Source: Streptococcus sanguinis SK355 (GTDB taxonomy: Bacteria; Bacillota; Bacilli; Lactobacillales; Streptococcaceae). From it: a DNA stretch of 64,000 bases. Numbering within the stretch: position 1 is the stretch's first letter; every line of letters starts with the position of its first letter. Made by a program: the position numbers and the translations under genes. This document shows, piece by piece, positions 9,029-18,114 of the stretch. The stretch lies in contig NZ_GL890993.1 in the NCBI RefSeq assembly GCF_000212855.1, forward strand, positions 478,211 to 542,210. The letters are read 5' to 3'. A model generated the notes under the pieces. The model made no database searches and had not been told where the DNA came from. It worked only from the letters and a program-made list of their open reading frames with translations.

Positions 9029-10732
9029 CTATTTCTTCCCTGTTTCTTCTGGTTTCCAGAAGTCAGTAACAGCACCTTTAGCGGCAGAGGATACCATGTG
9101 AGCATATTTACCGAGAACACCACGGCTATAAAGCGGCGGAATAGTCGTTTCTGCCTTACGTTTCGCCAGCTCTTCATCAGAGACTGCCATAGAAATTTCC
9201 TTGGTATCTTGGTCAACCGTGACCATATCGCCTGTACGGAGATAGGCAATCGGGCCACCATCCTGAGCTTCCGGAGCAATGTGTCCGACAACCAAGCCGT
9301 AAGTACCGCCTGAGAAGCGACCATCTGTTAGAAGGGCTACCTTGTCTCCTTGGCCTTTCCCTACGATGATAGAAGAAAGTGACAGCATTTCTGGCATACC
9401 AGGGCCACCCTTTGGTCCAACGTAACGGACTACAACCACATCGCCATCGACTACTTCATCGGCCAGTACCGCATCAATAGCAGCTTCTTCTGAGTCAAAG
9501 ACCTTAGCCGGTCCCACGTGACGGCGTACTTTAACACCAGAAACCTTAGCAACAGCACCATCTGGAGCCAGATTACCATGCAAGATGATAAGCGGACCGT
9601 CTGCACGTTTTGGATTTTCAAGCGGCATAATGACCTTTTGACCTGGTGTCAGATCAGCAAATTCTGCCAGATTCTCTGCCACCGTCTTACCTGTACAAGT
9701 AATGCGGTCGCCATGCAGGAAGGCGTTCGCCAATAGATACTTCATCACAGCCGGCACTCCACCAACCTCATAAAGGTCTTGGAAGACATACTGACCTGAC
9801 GGTTTCAAGTCAGCCAAATGTGGCACTTTCTCTTGAATGACATTAAAGTCATCAAGCGTCAGCTCAACATTGGCCGCATGAGCCATGGCCAGCAAGTGCA
9901 GGGTAGCATTGGTAGAACCACCCAGAGCCATAGTCACTGTGATTGCATCTTCAAAGGCTTCACGTGTCAAGATATCAGAAGGCTTCAGCCCCATTTTCAG
10001 CATTTTCACAACGGCACGGCCAGCTGCTTCAATATCCTCTTGCTTGTCCTTGGACTCAGCTGGGTGAGAAGAAGATCCTGGCAGACTCATGCCCAGAACT
10101 TCAATAGCCGTCGCCATAGTATTGGCCGTGTACATACCGCCACAGCCACCAGGGCCAGGACAGGCATTACACTCAATGCGGCGCACTTCCTCAGCTGTCA
10201 AGTCACCATGGTTCCATTTCCCGATTCCTTCAAAGACAGAAACCAAGTCAATGTCCTTACCGTCCAGATTCCCCGGTGCAATCGTTCCGCCGTAGGCAAA
10301 GATAGCAGGAATATCCATGTTAGCAATGGCAATCATAGAACCAGGCATGTTCTTGTCACAGCCACCGATAGCAACAAAGGCATCCACGTTGTGACCACCC
10401 ATCGCAGCCTCAATAGAGTCCGCAATGATATCACGAGATGTCAAAGAGAAGCGCATGCCCGGTGTTCCCATGGCAATCCCGTCCGCAACCGTAATAGTCC
10501 CGTACTGAACAGGCCAAGCGCCCTCTGCTTTGATGCCTTCCTTGGCCAGCTTGCCCAAGTCATGCAAATGGATGTTACAAGGTGTATTTTCCGCCCAAGT
10601 GGAAATCACCCCAACAATAGGCGTTTCAAAATCTTTATCTGTCATCCCCGTCGCGCGAAGCATGGCACGGTTAGGAGATTTAACCATACTGTCATAAATC
10701 TTACTTCTGTGACGAATATCCTTATCTGTCAT
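9029..10732 (-). CDS. ilvD: Dihydroxy-acid dehydratase
   Basis: 567 residues. Dehydrates 2,3-dihydroxy acids to the 2-oxo acids that precede valine, isoleucine and leucine. Hallmarks: cluster/metal cysteines in [20 protein letters not shown] and [19 protein letters not shown], and the C-terminal [18 protein letters not shown]. An ATG 5 codons upstream (10747) is possible, but the ATG at 10732 has AAAGGGAAAG at proper spacing. A CodY-like box upstream fits control by branched-chain amino acid supply. No other ilv gene is in the window. Confidence 0.95.
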   Translation of the reverse strand: MTDKDIRHRSKIYDSMVKSPNRAMLRATGMTDKDFETPIVGVISTWAENTPCNIHLHDLGKLAKEGIKAEGAWPVQYGTITVADGIAMGTPGMRFSLTSRDIIADSIEAAMGGHNVDAFVAIGGCDKNMPGSMIAIANMDIPAIFAYGGTIAPGNLDGKDIDLVSVFEGIGKWNHGDLTAEEVRRIECNACPGPGGCGGMYTANTMATAIEVLGMSLPGSSSHPAESKDKQEDIEAAGRAVVKMLKMGLKPSDILTREAFEDAITVTMALGGSTNATLHLLAMAHAANVELTLDDFNVIQEKVPHLADLKPSGQYVFQDLYEVGGVPAVMKYLLANAFLHGDRITCTGKTVAENLAEFADLTPGQKVIMPLENPKRADGPLIILHGNLAPDGAVAKVSGVKVRRHVGPAKVFDSEEAAIDAVLADEVVDGDVVVVRYVGPKGGPGMPEMLSLSSIIVGKGQGDKVALLTDGRFSGGTYGLVVGHIAPEAQDGGPIAYLRTGDMVTVDQDTKEISMAVSDEELAKRKAETTIPPLYSRGVLGKYAHMVSSAAKGAVTDFWKPEETGKK

Positions 10733-10767
10733 AGCTTTCCCTTTCATTGCAGTAATCTTTGTGCTTT

Positions 10768-10796
10768 ATTATACCACACTTAGGCTGTATTTTACA
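10768..10796 (-). promoter_or_regulatory. ilvD promoter
   Basis: Minus strand TGTAAA, 17 bases, TATAAT. The CodY-like box lies directly upstream. Confidence 0.6.
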
Positions 10797-10810
10797 GAGG
10801 AAAATTTTTA

Positions 10811-10825
10811 AATTTTCAGAAGATT
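10811..10825. promoter_or_regulatory. CodY-like box upstream of ilvD
   Basis: AATTTTCAGAAGATT matches the CodY consensus AATTTTCWGAAAATT at 14 of 15 positions and lies just upstream of the ilvD -35. CodY is the known GTP/branched-chain amino acid sensor of Firmicutes and commonly controls ilv genes. Binding is inferred. Confidence 0.65.
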
Positions 10826-10929
10826 AGGAAAATATGGAGGCGAATTTGAAACTTTTTCCTCTCAAGCAAAAAGATGACAACTAGAAGCTCAGGTTTTTCT
10901 TAAAAAGAAGAAAAAATCTGTCAAGTAAC

Positions 10930-10958
10930 TTTACTTTACAAAAAAGTTTTGTTATACT
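10930..10958 (+). promoter_or_regulatory. rpmF-rpmG promoter
   Basis: TTTACT, 17 bases, TATACT, the -10 being preceded by TG (extended -10). The first gene starts about 60 bases later behind AAAGGAG. The rest of 10748-10929 contains only the ilvD control region. Confidence 0.7.
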
Positions 10959-11020
10959 ATTAAAGTTGATGAAAATCATCAAATTGAATCGAATTCACAA
11001 TCTAAAAGGAGAAACAAACA

Positions 11021-11203
11021 ATGGCAGTACCTGCACGTCGCACTTCCAAAGCGAAGAAAAACAAACGCCGCACTCACTACAAAGTGACAGCTCCAACTGT
11101 AACTTTTGATGAAACTACTGGTGATTACTCACGCTCTCACCGTGTATCCCTTAAAGGATACTACAAGGGCCGTAAGATTGCCAAAGCTGCTGCAGCAGAA
11201 TAA
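11021..11203 (+). CDS. rpmF: Ribosomal protein L32
   Basis: 60 residues beginning [20 protein letters not shown], the L32 signature. Part of the large ribosomal subunit. It contains no cysteine at all, so it is the zinc-independent form. Start preceded by AAAGGAG. rpmG follows after a 15-base gap. Confidence 0.97.
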   Translation: MAVPARRTSKAKKNKRRTHYKVTAPTVTFDETTGDYSRSHRVSLKGYYKGRKIAKAAAAE

Positions 11204-11218
11204 TAGAAGGGAGCTACT

Positions 11219-11368
11219 ATGCGCGTAAATATCACACTTGAACACAAAGAATCTGGTGAACGCTTGTACCTTACTTCTAAAAACAAACGTAACACGCCAG
11301 ACCGTCTTCAATTGAAGAAATACTCACCAAAACTTCGCAAGCACGTTGTGTTTACAGAAGTTAAGTAA
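11219..11368 (+). CDS. rpmG: Ribosomal protein L33
   Basis: 49 residues ([20 protein letters not shown], ending HVVFTEVK), the L33 size and pattern, again lacking the zinc-binding cysteine pairs. Ribosome site AAGGGAG. Second gene of the rpmF operon and too short to be caught by a usual ORF cut-off. Confidence 0.95.
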
Positions 11369-11380
11369 TTTATTTAACAA

Positions 11381-11415
11381 AAATCCTTTGAAATCAGCAT
11401 TTCAAAGGATTTTTT
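11381..11415. terminator. Bidirectional terminator after rpmG
   Basis: ATCCTTTGAAAT/ATTTCAAAGGAT 12-base perfect stem, loop CAGC, with T-runs on both strands. Serves rpmG on plus and the XRE gene on minus. Confidence 0.9.
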
Positions 11416-11471
11416 CTTTTTGTTTCAAGCCCTAACTGAACAACAAACTTAATACTAGGTCTCGAAAAGAA

Positions 11472-11696
11472 TTACGTCTCCTCTTTCTGTCTGAGTTCAA
11501 AGAGGTCTTCTACTTTCAGATTGAAGATTTGAGCAATTTTGAGAGCCATTTCCAGCGAAGGATTGTAGCGGTTATTTTCCAAATGCAGAATTGTCTCGCG
11601 CCGCATGCCGATGCGGTCGGCTAGCTCCTGCTGGGTCATACCCATGGATTCGCGAACGGATTTGAGATTAGTGATAATCTTGCTTTCTTTGGCCAT
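11472..11696 (-). CDS. XRE-family (Cro/CI type) transcriptional regulator
   Basis: 74 residues that are essentially one helix-turn-helix domain (SMGMTQQELADRIGMRRETI, then HLENNRYNPSLEMALKIA), with a short acidic tail. An upstream extension to 11744 is rejected: the ATG at 11696 follows GAGAGGATAACC, overlapping the end of the membrane partner gene. Small regulators of this type usually repress their own operon; two 17-base direct repeats at the operon promoter are likely sites. Confidence 0.88.
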   Translation of the reverse strand: MAKESKIITNLKSVRESMGMTQQELADRIGMRRETILHLENNRYNPSLEMALKIAQIFNLKVEDLFELRQKEET

Positions 11697-11698
11697 GG

Positions 11699-12295
11699 TT
11701 ATCCTCTCCGTTCTAAGACAAGATAAACAACTGCAAAGATGCAAATCAAGGCAGCTATGCTAATAAAAATCTGACCCATGTAAAGAGTGAAAGAACCCAT
11801 GTATCCGATGATAACTGCTAGGATCATCAGTGCGCCTAGTATAAAGACAAACATCAAGCTAGCTGCCTTAGCTAGATTGGCATAGAAGCGTTCATCTGGA
11901 GTTTCCTTGACATTTTTCAAAGAGGAAAAACCAAATACAATCACTTCAATAACGAGGCCAACTCCCAAAATCCATTCTTTAATGCCGAATCTTTCGCTTG
12001 GGGTCGCAACCCAAATCCCTACTGTATAAAAAATGGTTGCTGCAAACAAAAGCATCGTGTACAGCTTAGCAGACAAGTCAAAAATAGTCTTTCCCTTACC
12101 TTTCTGACTCTTATGAGGCCATGGTTTCATATGTAGCCAGCCCCAAATAGCTACAATCTGACCTAACACTGAAATACCAACAATAATCAACTTGGGCCCC
12201 CAACTAAGATTAGAACCAAATAGAACAGTAAAATCAATAAAGAGAGCTGCGGCAGTCATTGCAATGAGGCCACCTGTTTTTTGACTTTTTTTCAT
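11699..12295 (-). CDS. Membrane protein co-transcribed with XRE regulator
   Basis: 198 residues with about six hydrophobic segments (roughly residues 10-28, 34-54, 76-97, 108-127, 140-162, 170-193). I do not recognise a named family with confidence; it resembles the integral membrane partners commonly found with small XRE regulators. Function unknown. First gene of the two-gene operon; start preceded by AAAGGAG. Confidence 0.75.
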   Translation of the reverse strand: MKKSQKTGGLIAMTAAALFIDFTVLFGSNLSWGPKLIIVGISVLGQIVAIWGWLHMKPWPHKSQKGKGKTIFDLSAKLYTMLLFAATIFYTVGIWVATPSERFGIKEWILGVGLVIEVIVFGFSSLKNVKETPDERFYANLAKAASLMFVFILGALMILAVIIGYMGSFTLYMGQIFISIAALICIFAVVYLVLERRG

Positions 12296-12308
12296 GATAG
12301 ACTCCTTT

Positions 12309-12374
12309 CTTTATGTTAGAAATATTTAACACTCTTTATGTTATAAATATATCACACAGCGATTTAGAAATCAA
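12309..12374 (-). promoter_or_regulatory. Promoter and direct-repeat operator of the XRE operon
   Basis: Minus-strand TTGATT (12369-12374), 17 bases, TATATT (12346-12351). Two nearly identical 17-base direct repeats, ATATTTATAACATAAAG (12334-12350) and ATATTTCTAACATAAAG (12309-12325), lie 25 bases apart. One overlaps the -10, the other the start region. The arrangement suggests autorepression by the XRE protein. Confidence 0.6.
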
Positions 12375-12420
12375 GTATTTATGTGCTAAGGTGTTAATTA
12401 TTTGAAAAAATTCTATAATA

Positions 12421-12456
12421 AAAGCCCTTGCCAGATAAATAACCAGCAGGGGCTTG
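12421..12456 (-). terminator. Terminator after the SepM-like gene
   Basis: AAGCCC-TGC.../GCA-GGGGCTT stem (12422-12431 with 12446-12455). On the minus strand it is followed by TTATTATAG; a weaker T-rich tract follows on plus. Confidence 0.65.
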
Positions 12457-12491
12457 TGTTTCTTTTGATTATTCAAGAGTAGCAGACTCCC

Positions 12492-13526
12492 TTATTCCAT
12501 CTCTCTGAGATAGTTCAAAGCTTCGTTGAAAGTTTTGACAGGGACGATTTTCATTTTACTCTTGATTTTAATAGAAGCACGAAGTGCCTCATGGTAGTTA
12601 GAGCGCAACTTGGGATTGTACTGGGCAATATCGGCGTCAATGGTATCATCAGGAACAAAGAAAATCTCAGCGCCTGCCTTATCGGCAGCCATGACCTTCA
12701 TCTCTATCCCGCCAATCCGGCCAACATTTCCCTTGTGGTCAATCGTTCCAGTACCAGCAATAGTTTTTCCTTTGGTAATGTCTTCAGATACGAGCTGGTT
12801 GTAAAGCTCCAAACTGAACATGAGTCCACCAGAAGGACCTGCTACACCGTTGCTCTTAAACTCCGTTAGAGGATTCATGGCAACACTGGCTTTAGAACCC
12901 AATTCAATTCCCAAACCAGGCTTACCAGTTGTCTCATCCACAATCACAGGACCGCTAGCCAAACCGATTACACCATTACGACTGTACTCAATTGATACCA
13001 CATCGCCGACTGGCCGCTGTTCCATCTGATCAACGATGTCGTATGGGCTAGTGTAAGTCTGATTGTCAATCTTTAAAATCACATCGCCTTTCTGCAGCTC
13101 CTTTGACAGAGGCGTCTCACTGCTGATACCACCTACGTAAATCTCTTTATGTCTAATCTCAACTGTACGACCAGCAGCCTGATAAGCCACCTGCAAGGCA
13201 TTGAGATGGGAAGATCCCATAGTGCTGTTCTCTCGCTCTTCCCGTCCCTTCTCCTTATCGAAATAGTTTTCAGGAACAGAGACATACTCTGTTTCCAGCC
13301 TGTAATTAGGCAGCAGAGTCAAAAAGAGACTGAACACTCGAGCCTTGGAAACACCAACAGCCATGACATAGATTTTACCTTTTCCTTTATCAGTTCCTCC
13401 TTGAACTTGGACAAAGTCTTTGGCATTCAAAGCCGGCCTCACGGTCTCTAATTCATAAGGGAGAGGAATAAAGCCAATCCCAGTTAGCACCAAAGCTGTT
13501 ATTAAGATTCTTGTTACTGATTTCAT
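12492..13526 (-). CDS. sepM: SepM-like membrane-anchored PDZ/Lon-type serine protease (YlbL family)
   Basis: 344 residues: one N-terminal membrane anchor (about 7-25), a PDZ domain (about 125-190) and a C-terminal Lon-like protease domain with the catalytic Ser in GPSGGLMFSLE and the Lys in KVMAADKAGA. This is the SepM architecture; S. mutans SepM trims the competence pheromone CSP outside the cell. Whether this protein has a pheromone substrate here is not shown. The usual upstream neighbour coaD is absent; two membrane paralogues precede it instead. Confidence 0.85.
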   Translation of the reverse strand: MKSVTRILITALVLTGIGFIPLPYELETVRPALNAKDFVQVQGGTDKGKGKIYVMAVGVSKARVFSLFLTLLPNYRLETEYVSVPENYFDKEKGREERENSTMGSSHLNALQVAYQAAGRTVEIRHKEIYVGGISSETPLSKELQKGDVILKIDNQTYTSPYDIVDQMEQRPVGDVVSIEYSRNGVIGLASGPVIVDETTGKPGLGIELGSKASVAMNPLTEFKSNGVAGPSGGLMFSLELYNQLVSEDITKGKTIAGTGTIDHKGNVGRIGGIEMKVMAADKAGAEIFFVPDDTIDADIAQYNPKLRSNYHEALRASIKIKSKMKIVPVKTFNEALNYLREME

Positions 13527-13577
13527 ATCCTTCCTCTTGTTTCTATCAAGTATTGTCTGGTCTTTCTACTTCCTAAA

Positions 13578-14468
13578 TTAATCACCAAAATCCACCACTT
13601 CTGCATCATTTTCCATCAGAGTATCAGCAAAAACTGTCCGAACAACCAGAACAAATACACAGTAAAAGCTACTGAAAACCAGAACAGGAATCATCTGGAT
13701 CAGGCCAAGTAAATCATCCAGTTCACCCAGCAAGGGACCAATATACTGCCTTATCAGATCCATCAGGAGATGAGTACCCAAGCCAATCAACCCACCAAAA
13801 GAAGCGAGAAAAAAGCTGAGCAGAACATAACGACCCCTGCGCTCCTTCATCAGTAGGACTGACTTTCTCAAACAGCCATAAAAAGAAAGCGGCTTGGCCA
13901 GATTGTCCCTGGAGCTAGTATCCTGAATGATATAAGACAGCAAAAAGAAGTGCGAATCAACCAGATAAGTGAAGAGCAGGTAAAAAACCATGAACAAGAA
14001 AGGAAAAAGAAACTGGAAAATTACAATGGCCTCTGGACTTACTGCTCTCCGATAAAAGGCAAAGAGACTAGCCACCCCAAGATTGATGCCGATTGCCGAC
14101 CAACCCATGTACAGAATCAGAACCTGGACTGCACTGACAATGAAGGAATAAAAGAGGCGAGTAAGCAAGCCATCTGAGATACTGTACCAAATCGCATAGC
14201 CAAAATAGAGCTTAACCATCTGCGGATTTCGTATCACTGTCAAGGCAAATTTATTGACGTAAGCAAAACCGAAGGCAATTATAAATGCCAAACAAGTCAA
14301 GACTAAAATGGACCGGTAAGACCAACTCGAAACCAGCGGAAAAAGAAACCAGCCCAGCACTGCAAGCGGGATTCCGACCAGCAAAAGGCCTTTCAGCCAG
14401 ACAAAATAATATTCTGTAACAAAAATCCAAGCTTCTCTGAAAACCCTTGTTACTTTTACATCATTCAT
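13578..14468 (-). CDS. Six-helix membrane protein, paralogue of the gene at 14517-15401
   Basis: 296 residues with about six membrane segments. Shares length, start and motifs with its upstream neighbour: FREAWIFVTEYYFVWLKGL, RNPQMVKLYFGYAIWYSISD, the DTSSRDNL..PLSFYGCLRKS stretch and the ending DAEVVDFGD. No catalytic motif seen and no family I can name with confidence. The pair looks like a tandem duplication; 48 bases separate them, and the SepM-like gene follows after 51 bases. Confidence 0.75.
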   Translation of the reverse strand: MNDVKVTRVFREAWIFVTEYYFVWLKGLLLVGIPLAVLGWFLFPLVSSWSYRSILVLTCLAFIIAFGFAYVNKFALTVIRNPQMVKLYFGYAIWYSISDGLLTRLFYSFIVSAVQVLILYMGWSAIGINLGVASLFAFYRRAVSPEAIVIFQFLFPFLFMVFYLLFTYLVDSHFFLLSYIIQDTSSRDNLAKPLSFYGCLRKSVLLMKERRGRYVLLSFFLASFGGLIGLGTHLLMDLIRQYIGPLLGELDDLLGLIQMIPVLVFSSFYCVFVLVVRTVFADTLMENDAEVVDFGD

Positions 14469-14516
14469 CGTTCATTATCCTAAATCCTAAAACCCTTTCT
14501 AATTTTTTCATAAATA

Positions 14517-15401
14517 TTAATCTCCAAAATTAACTATTTCCCGATCATAAGACATCAGGATGTCGGCCATAACCGAACGAGCTGCCAAGGCATAAATCAG
14601 CAAAAAGCCATTTATCATACTAACAATCATTCCCACAATATTAGACACACCAGCACCAAAAAGCAAACTCAAAACTTCTATTAGACCCAATACTACAGGA
14701 ATAAGCTTTAAGACAAGCTCTACCAGTAAGTAACGCCCCCTCTGACCATTCATACGAGAAAAGGACTTACCCAAGCTGCCAAAGGCTGACAGAGGACGCA
14801 AGAGATTATCAGAGGAGTTGGTATCTTGAATAATATAGGGCAATAAGAAGAAGTGAGAGACGATAAAATAGCTGTAAAACAAATGGAATACCAAGTTAAA
14901 CATTGGTGCTATCAAAAAAACTAGGAAGAGCATGCTAGCTATCTTCTCTTGGTTATTTGCAACCCAAATCATCCAAGTTCCCATATTCTCTCGAAAATTT
15001 GCATCTGGCATCAAGACATTATAGAAGTATACAAAAAGAAGTAACATAGCCAAGAAAAACATGAATACGTAAATAGACACAGAAAGTAAACGCCCAAAAA
15101 AGCCATCAGAAATACTGTAGCCAACTGCCCTCCAGAAGTTTCTTCGCACCATCTGCGGATTACGAACCATGGTCAAGGAAAACTTATGGATATAAGCAAT
15201 TACAAAAGAACATAGAAATCCCAGTAGAATTATTCTTGGAAGAAATGTAGAAGTCAATGGAGAAAAAAATAGAATTAACAGCCCCAGAATAAAAAACGGC
15301 AGTTGAATGATAGCAAGCCCTGCTGTCCATACAAAAAAGTAATCAACAGTCAGTCCCCAGGCTTCCTTTAACACATCGCTTACGTCAAACTTTCTTTTCA
15401 T
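14517..15401 (-). CDS. Six-helix membrane protein, first of a paralogous pair
   Basis: 294 residues, about six membrane segments, ending DREIVNFGD like its paralogue. A start at 15431 is possible, but the ATG at 15401 follows AGGGGATTT and aligns with the paralogue's start, so it is preferred. Key shared motifs are VRNPQMVRRNFWRAVGYSIS and DTNSSDNLLRPLSAFGSLG. Function unknown. The stretch from 15402 to 15598 has no gene, only a terminator near 15573-15594. Confidence 0.75.
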   Translation of the reverse strand: MKRKFDVSDVLKEAWGLTVDYFFVWTAGLAIIQLPFFILGLLILFFSPLTSTFLPRIILLGFLCSFVIAYIHKFSLTMVRNPQMVRRNFWRAVGYSISDGFFGRLLSVSIYVFMFFLAMLLLFVYFYNVLMPDANFRENMGTWMIWVANNQEKIASMLFLVFLIAPMFNLVFHLFYSYFIVSHFFLLPYIIQDTNSSDNLLRPLSAFGSLGKSFSRMNGQRGRYLLVELVLKLIPVVLGLIEVLSLLFGAGVSNIVGMIVSMINGFLLIYALAARSVMADILMSYDREIVNFGD

Positions 15402-15572
15402 AAATCCCCTAATTAAGTCATTTTTCGCCATAAAAGACGATGTAGATGTCGCAGAAGCAAGTTTTTGATTTTTTAGTCCCGAGAGGATGATTAGGAATTT
15501 TTAGAGCCCCAGAGAGCAAGAAAAAACCCGTCAGTCGCCTCACCAAAAGAAATTCTTTCTATAATAAAGCAA

Positions 15573-15594
15573 GCTGAGACACGATTGTCCCAGC
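15573..15594 (-). terminator. Terminator downstream of the glucosaminidase-like gene
   Basis: Minus-strand GCTGGGAC/GTCTCAGC imperfect stem followed by a T-rich stretch (TTGCTTTATT), five bases past the stop codon. The T-run is weak. Confidence 0.5.
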
Positions 15595-15598
15595 CTCC

Positions 15599-16198
15599 TT
15601 AACCTTTTTTCAAAAAATTTCGAATACGAATCATAATCTTGCTTGACCAAGTTTTGTCAGATGCGTATCTTACATTGATAGCAGCCATGCTCTTACCATT
15701 GTAGAACTGACCGCCAGGCTTGAGATAGTGCTCGCTGAGATAGCGGGCAACGGTATCTATACCATCGTCAAATGTTGCGAAATTTCCTGCACTGGAAAAA
15801 GGACTGGAGTCATAAGCCATGAAACCAAACAGGTTGTGCTTGGCCTGAGCAATCTGACTGCGGCCGTAATCCGATTCGTGAATAGCCAGCCCTACGAGAA
15901 AAATTGCATTAACTCCATGATCTTTCTCTGCTTTTTTGAAAGCTTTTCCCAATCCAGCCATCGGTGTGCCAGCCAGACGACTATCAATGAAATCGGCTGA
16001 CACTGTGCTTGGCACTGTTACATCTTCTGAAAAGACGACTGCTCCTGTTTTCTTGGCCTGAAACTGATCTGACACCTGCACTAAAGAAGGATCCAGACTG
16101 GCCTTTTCATTTGCCGCTAGGCGGCTGACAGGCAGCACACTGCCTGAAAGGACAGTAGCTGTCGCTAATGCTATGATAACTTTTTTCTTCCTAAACAT
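15599..16198 (-). CDS. Exported glucosaminidase/muramidase-like protein (GH73-type)
   Basis: 199 residues: signal peptide (about 1-28), a linker, then a small GH73-like peptidoglycan hydrolase domain with IHESDYGRSQIAQAKHNLFG, whose Glu is the likely catalytic acid, and a Tyr-rich end. It starts 35 bases after pilD, in the same direction, so it probably belongs to the pil transcription unit, where a wall-cutting enzyme would help a trans-envelope machine assemble. S. sanguinis pil loci are described with a gene pilK of no known Tfp homologue; this could be it, but I cannot confirm the name. Confidence 0.75.
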   Translation of the reverse strand: MFRKKKVIIALATATVLSGSVLPVSRLAANEKASLDPSLVQVSDQFQAKKTGAVVFSEDVTVPSTVSADFIDSRLAGTPMAGLGKAFKKAEKDHGVNAIFLVGLAIHESDYGRSQIAQAKHNLFGFMAYDSSPFSSAGNFATFDDGIDTVARYLSEHYLKPGGQFYNGKSMAAINVRYASDKTWSSKIMIRIRNFLKKG

Positions 16199-16233
16199 TT
16201 TTTCTATCCATTTCTATTGTCGCTTTTGGTTTC

Positions 16234-16974
16234 CTAGATTCCTCCCCAGAAATATAGGATGACCGCCATGATACTCATAGCAGGACCAAAAGGGACTTCT
16301 TCTTTCAACTTAAATTTGAATTTCTTAAAGATGGTTGCGATTAAGAGAATCGCTCCAGCTACAAAGAAAGAACCATATCCCAAAATCAGCGTATTCAAGG
16401 GGCTAAACCAACTGCTCAGGGCAGCTAAGTAAAGGATGTCTCCCATCCCGAAAGCCTCTTTCTTGTAATAAGCCTTAGCCCCAAAATAAATGAGAGAGTA
16501 GAGACCAGCGCCGACTAGCAGCGAAAGGAGCAGTTCCCAATTGAACTCATTGGTAAAAAACGTAACAGCCATGCGGCCCAGCCAGAAAACCAGCAGAACC
16601 GAGTCCGAGATGTACTGAGTATCAAAATCGATATAACCGATAATGAGACAAAGCGATACCAAAAGACAGGCTGAAACAACCATCCATGGCCCCTGATCTT
16701 GAAAGATCAGATAAGAGGCCAACCAGAGCAGACCCGTCAGGAGCTCCACAATGAGATAGCGCGGTGAAATCGGCTCCTTGCAGTGCTTGCATTTAAAGCC
16801 CTGCATGATAATCGACACAACCGGAATCAGCTCCACCGAAGTCAAGACATGGCCGCAGGACGGGCACATGGACCGACCTTTGGCAATGCTCTTTTCCAGT
16901 GGCACACGGTAGATGACGACATTGAAAAAGCTCCCAAATACGACACCTAATATAAATACTAAACTTGCAATCAT
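16234..16974 (-). CDS. pilD: Prepilin peptidase PilD
   Basis: 246 residues. Aspartic membrane protease that removes class III leader peptides from prepilins and methylates the new N-terminus. Seen: N-terminal segment with GSFFNVVIYR, two CxxC pairs in the cytosolic loop (SMCPSCG, KCKHCKEP), and both catalytic aspartates (GYIDFDTQYISD; FGMGDILY). A GTG at 17046 overlaps the preceding stop, but ATG 16974 has AAAGGGAAAA and gives the family N-terminus. It processes the pilins encoded in 24.9-29.4 kb. Confidence 0.93.
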   Translation of the reverse strand: MIASLVFILGVVFGSFFNVVIYRVPLEKSIAKGRSMCPSCGHVLTSVELIPVVSIIMQGFKCKHCKEPISPRYLIVELLTGLLWLASYLIFQDQGPWMVVSACLLVSLCLIIGYIDFDTQYISDSVLLVFWLGRMAVTFFTNEFNWELLLSLLVGAGLYSLIYFGAKAYYKKEAFGMGDILYLAALSSWFSPLNTLILGYGSFFVAGAILLIATIFKKFKFKLKEEVPFGPAMSIMAVILYFWGGI

Positions 16975-17042
16975 AATTTTTCCCTTTTTATACTCTTTGA
17001 AAATCTTAGGTGACGATGTCAAACTTCGACTTCCCTTGAGTA

Positions 17043-18107
17043 TCACTTAGATGCCAGAATGATGGATACTTGCCCCTCCTCCAAACTTAATGAAAACACC
17101 ATATCTGTTTCTGTATTGTTTTGAATGGTCAATTCGGTCAAACCTTCTGCCGGCGTTCCGATGTTGAAATACTGTCCTCGATAGGAAATAACATTGGTCC
17201 GTGAAAAGGCGAGCTGCTGAATGGCATCTACAATCTGCTCAGCACCCTGACCGTAAACTTCTTTATTATCCTTGCCCTTGACTGGCAGATAGCCAGATTC
17301 TGCATTCAAAGCGCCCAGTAATTCTGAGATAGACTTGGTCTCACCAGGAGCCAAGTAAACATTCTGCAGCTTGTAAAAGGCTGTCTTCATGTTTTGAGCT
17401 TGGGCAGCGTTGGTCGGCAGTGGTACTTCCTTACGCTCTATAAAGTGCGTATATTGGCTCAGAAGCTCACTTTGATCTTCTGCTTCGACAGGTATACTCT
17501 CAACCTTGACATCATCAAATTTACCAGTCTTGGCAATCTCCTCAGATGCTTGGATAAAAGCAGCAGGGTCAATCTTATAGCCATTAGACTTGTCTCCCAC
17601 CTTTACGTTAGACTCGCCGTCCATGACCAGATGATTGGTCGTTGGAAGCTGACTGAGAACATCAGGATGGGCAGCTAAGACATCGTTTAAAGGTCTAAGC
17701 CAAAAAAGACGGTTAGGATAGATAGAAATCTGCAGGTTTTCCTTGGTATCGAAAAACGGTGTAAACTTATCCCAGACTGTCTTGGCCGAGATATTATCCA
17801 GCCGCTTGAGCTCTTCTTCTGTGAAATAGCTCAGTCCTAAAAAGCGCATATCTACAGAGAAGTGTTGCCCAGTAGTCAGCTGAAATGTAGCCTTATAGGG
17901 CAGTTCTCTGTAAACTTCAATCTCAGCTTCGCTCCTAGAGCGTACCTTCATAGAGGGACGGCCATTGATACTCAGGTCAATCGTTGGATTAAAGACAAAA
18001 ATGACATAAAATAAACTACCCAGCAGAAAGGCAGCAAGTGTCGCTGCTGGAAGTAGTTTTTGATATTTTGATGAAACCTTTCTTTTTCTTCTTGACATGA
18101 ATCTCAT
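17043..18107 (-). CDS. Pil-locus protein with one membrane anchor and VanW-like region
   Basis: 354 residues: basic N-terminus, one membrane segment (about 20-42), and an extracytoplasmic region. Residues about 230-310 (KLQNVYLAPGETKSISELLG ... GQGAEQIVDAIQQLAFS) resemble VanW-type domains. It sits between the acidic PRC-like protein and pilD with tight spacing (8 bases upstream, 4-base stop/start overlap possible downstream). It probably corresponds to pilJ of the S. sanguinis locus; role in piliation not deducible from sequence. Confidence 0.7.
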   Translation of the reverse strand: MRFMSRRKRKVSSKYQKLLPAATLAAFLLGSLFYVIFVFNPTIDLSINGRPSMKVRSRSEAEIEVYRELPYKATFQLTTGQHFSVDMRFLGLSYFTEEELKRLDNISAKTVWDKFTPFFDTKENLQISIYPNRLFWLRPLNDVLAAHPDVLSQLPTTNHLVMDGESNVKVGDKSNGYKIDPAAFIQASEEIAKTGKFDDVKVESIPVEAEDQSELLSQYTHFIERKEVPLPTNAAQAQNMKTAFYKLQNVYLAPGETKSISELLGALNAESGYLPVKGKDNKEVYGQGAEQIVDAIQQLAFSRTNVISYRGQYFNIGTPAEGLTELTIQNNTETDMVFSLSLEEGQVSIILASK

Positions 18108-18114
18108 CCCAACC

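Noticed and set aside
9818..10783. 321-codon plus-strand frame
   Set aside because: Fully antisense to ilvD, whose motifs are unmistakable; His/Arg-rich composition is typical of an antisense shadow.
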